Assembly (NCBI GenBank): GCA_036785325.1
Contig: JAXIVH010000007.1
Span: 11,419,219 to 11,483,218, forward strand
Direction of reading: 5' to 3'
Origin: Urophycis tenuis
Taxonomy: Eukaryota > Chordata > Actinopteri > Gadiformes > Phycidae
DNA: 64,000 nucleotides
Shown: positions 62,915-64,000 of the stretch, piece by piece
Position numbering within the stretch: the first letter of the stretch is position 1
How the letters are laid out: every line of letters starts with the position of its first letter
The notes under the pieces: model-generated
The model's database searches: none
Seen by the model: only the letters and a program-made list of their open reading frames with translations
Told to the model about the DNA's origin: nothing
Position numbers and translations under genes: made by a program

Positions 62915-63486
62915 AGGGGTAGTTCGGAATTTTGGACATAGGACCTCATTTCCAAGTGAGCCAGTGTGTTATTCATCATTGGAGACGTTTTCAACAAATT
63001 TAATTCAGTCCTTGTAGTTGCAGAGTTCGCTGGTGCTAGGCTAGCGCAGGTCCACGGTTTGGACTAGCCTGCCAATAAAAACAGTATTACCCACTCCACG
63101 GTATACCTGAGGCAAATAAATTATAACAACAGACTATAAATGTAAATGTATGTGTTGATAGAAAAATGTTAGAAATAAAACGAACCTTGCATGGCATTGC
63201 ATTTTGAGGGACTTGTGTCTCAGCAGGAGTGTTATACGTTGTACTTCCTGGTACTATGCTATGACAGCAGTGGACTGATATTACCTTGGTTACTGGCTCT
63301 ATAATAGTTTACCTGCTTCTGTCATTGCTACAAATGCAGAGCAAATGAATTTTATAAAGGCTATTCAATAAACAAGATATGGCCACATTGGATGGACATA
63401 CCAATGTGTTTGCTTTTAAAGACGATGATGAGGAATTTGTTGTATCCAATGAACCGTACCTGTATGAGCCGGAATACACTAATGAA
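62915..63486. mobile_element. Left part of the TTAA-target transposon, copy B
   Basis: TTAA at 62911-62914, then AGGGGTAGTTCGG as at 31162. It includes the start of the P2X7-like reading (GEPYLYEPEYT region) but with a frame change near 63355. Broken off at 63486 by a hAT element. Confidence 0.85.
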
Positions 63487-63851
63487 TAGGGTTGAGCACC
63501 GAAACTCGGTTCCACTAGGGCACCGGTTCCGACATAAACGGTTGTAACGAGACCGAATAAGAACGCAAATTTCGGTGCGTCATTTCGGTTCCTGACTTTT
63601 TTTTTAACACCCCATGGGGCTGCGGGCGGCGTCAACCTGCGTGACGTCAGTGCCGCTACGCTGCACACTTGTTGATCAGATCATCAGAACTGATAGCAGT
63701 GATCCAAGGTTTGGCTACATTTCACATCCAAGGATTCCGACTCTGCAACATGCAACAGATGCAATAAAGCGATATCGTACAAAGGAGGTAACACCTCAAA
63801 TTTAAGTAAACACCTAACGACTCACGGTGTTTATTTAAAAGCCGAGCAAAG

Positions 63852-63913
63852 CACCGTGTTCGATAACTTGCGGGATGCAGCTTGCTGCATCCCGCAAGTT
63901 ACCGAACATGGTG
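63852..63913. repeat. 62-bp near-perfect palindrome in the hAT element
   Basis: Arms of 30 bases with two mismatches around a TT loop (63882-63883). The inner 17 bases of each arm (AACTTGCGGGATGCAGC and inverse) are perfect. The left arm is the transposase reading, so the right arm is an inverted copy of coding DNA. Confidence 0.9.
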
Positions 63914-63959
63914 TTAACATCCCTCTATGTGTGTGTTTTATATTATAAAAAAATAATTA

Positions 63960-64000
63960 GTCATTACTCATTTGATCCCGTGAGGGAAATTTGGTCTTCT
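63960..64000 (-). mobile_element. Possible LINE 3' tail at the window edge
   Basis: TTTGATCCCGTGAGGGAAAT resembles TTTATTGATCCCTGAGGGAA at 49309, the 3' end of a minus-strand LINE. Only 41 bases are visible. Confidence 0.35.

Larger units (their letters stand above)
60841..63484 (+). repeat. V cassette duplication, copy B
   Basis: Matches 26099-27230 and 30248-31720 of copy A in order. It holds the LINE 3' remnant, V1B, V2B and the left part of the TTAA-target element. Homology ends near 63484 where a hAT element starts. Confidence 0.92.
63487..64000 (+). mobile_element. hAT element, 5' end with BED finger (continues past the window)
   Basis: Starts TAGGGTTGAGCACCGAAACT, a typical hAT end, after CTAATGAA (63479-63486), a probable 8-bp target duplication whose partner would lie outside. 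From about 63708 a BED-type reading is legible: VWLHFTSKDSDSATCNRCN, then KAISYKGGNTSNLSKHLTTH, a C-x2-C ... H-x3-H finger. A TGA lies upstream in that frame and a 62-bp palindrome disrupts it downstream, so the gene is broken. Confidence 0.75.

Overview
The window looks like nuclear DNA of a ray-finned (teleost) fish. It carries T-cell receptor V segments of the alpha/delta type: a split leader exon, an Ig V exon, and a recombination signal with a 22-23 bp spacer on the 3' side. These sit among fish-type transposons: a tRNA-derived SINE, L2 and other APE-type LINEs, Ty3/Gypsy elements, hAT elements, a TTAA-target element and MITEs. Apart from the V segments I see no ordinary host genes. Most open frames are transposon proteins or microsatellite readings.

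Layout. 1-3,000: an inverted LTR fragment, a hAT transposase tail, microsatellites and a SINE with an 8-bp target duplication. 2,727-18,190: Gypsy element 1, broken by stops and frameshifts. Its gag is split by a 10.4-kb nested insertion: a 5'-truncated minus-strand L2 LINE flanked by ACCAAT, and inside that LINE's TAA tail a tandem array of about 2.2-kb units with terminal hairpins (Helitron/Helentron-like). 18,437-23,947: Gypsy element 2, with a 1,516-codon open gag-pol in the unusual order gag-protease-integrase-RT-RNase H (Gmr1 type) and a SCAN-like capsid segment. 24-26 kb: degenerate repeats and a small hAT MITE.

26-34 kb: first V cluster. V1A is a pseudogene, V2A is a pseudogene, and V3 appears functional. 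A near full-length LINE sits between V1A and V2A, and a 1.7-kb TTAA-target element carrying a P2X7-like cysteine-rich remnant sits between V2A and V3. 34-45.6 kb: a plus-strand L2 LINE with an esterase-type ORF1, nested with a solo LTR, a minus-strand LINE that itself holds a MITE, and then another plus-strand LINE hit by a second solo LTR. 46.6-48.8 kb: a long-TIR MITE and a 1.27-kb solo LTR. 49.3-56.9 kb: one minus-strand LINE inserted inside another.

56.9-63.5 kb: a second copy of the V1/V2 cassette. V1B is intact, and V2B carries the same stop and frameshift as V2A. The copy is interrupted by a 3.9-kb insertion holding a decayed multi-exon hAT transposase. The window ends in another hAT element with a BED zinc finger and a 62-bp palindrome.

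How it fits together: the locus grew by duplication of a V1-V2 cassette after V2 had already died. Later transposon insertions differ between the copies, so each copy acts as an empty-site reference for the other. V1B and V3 are the only V segments here that look able to rearrange. All V segments read on the plus strand. LINE clade names are tentative; family-level calls rest on motifs read by eye.
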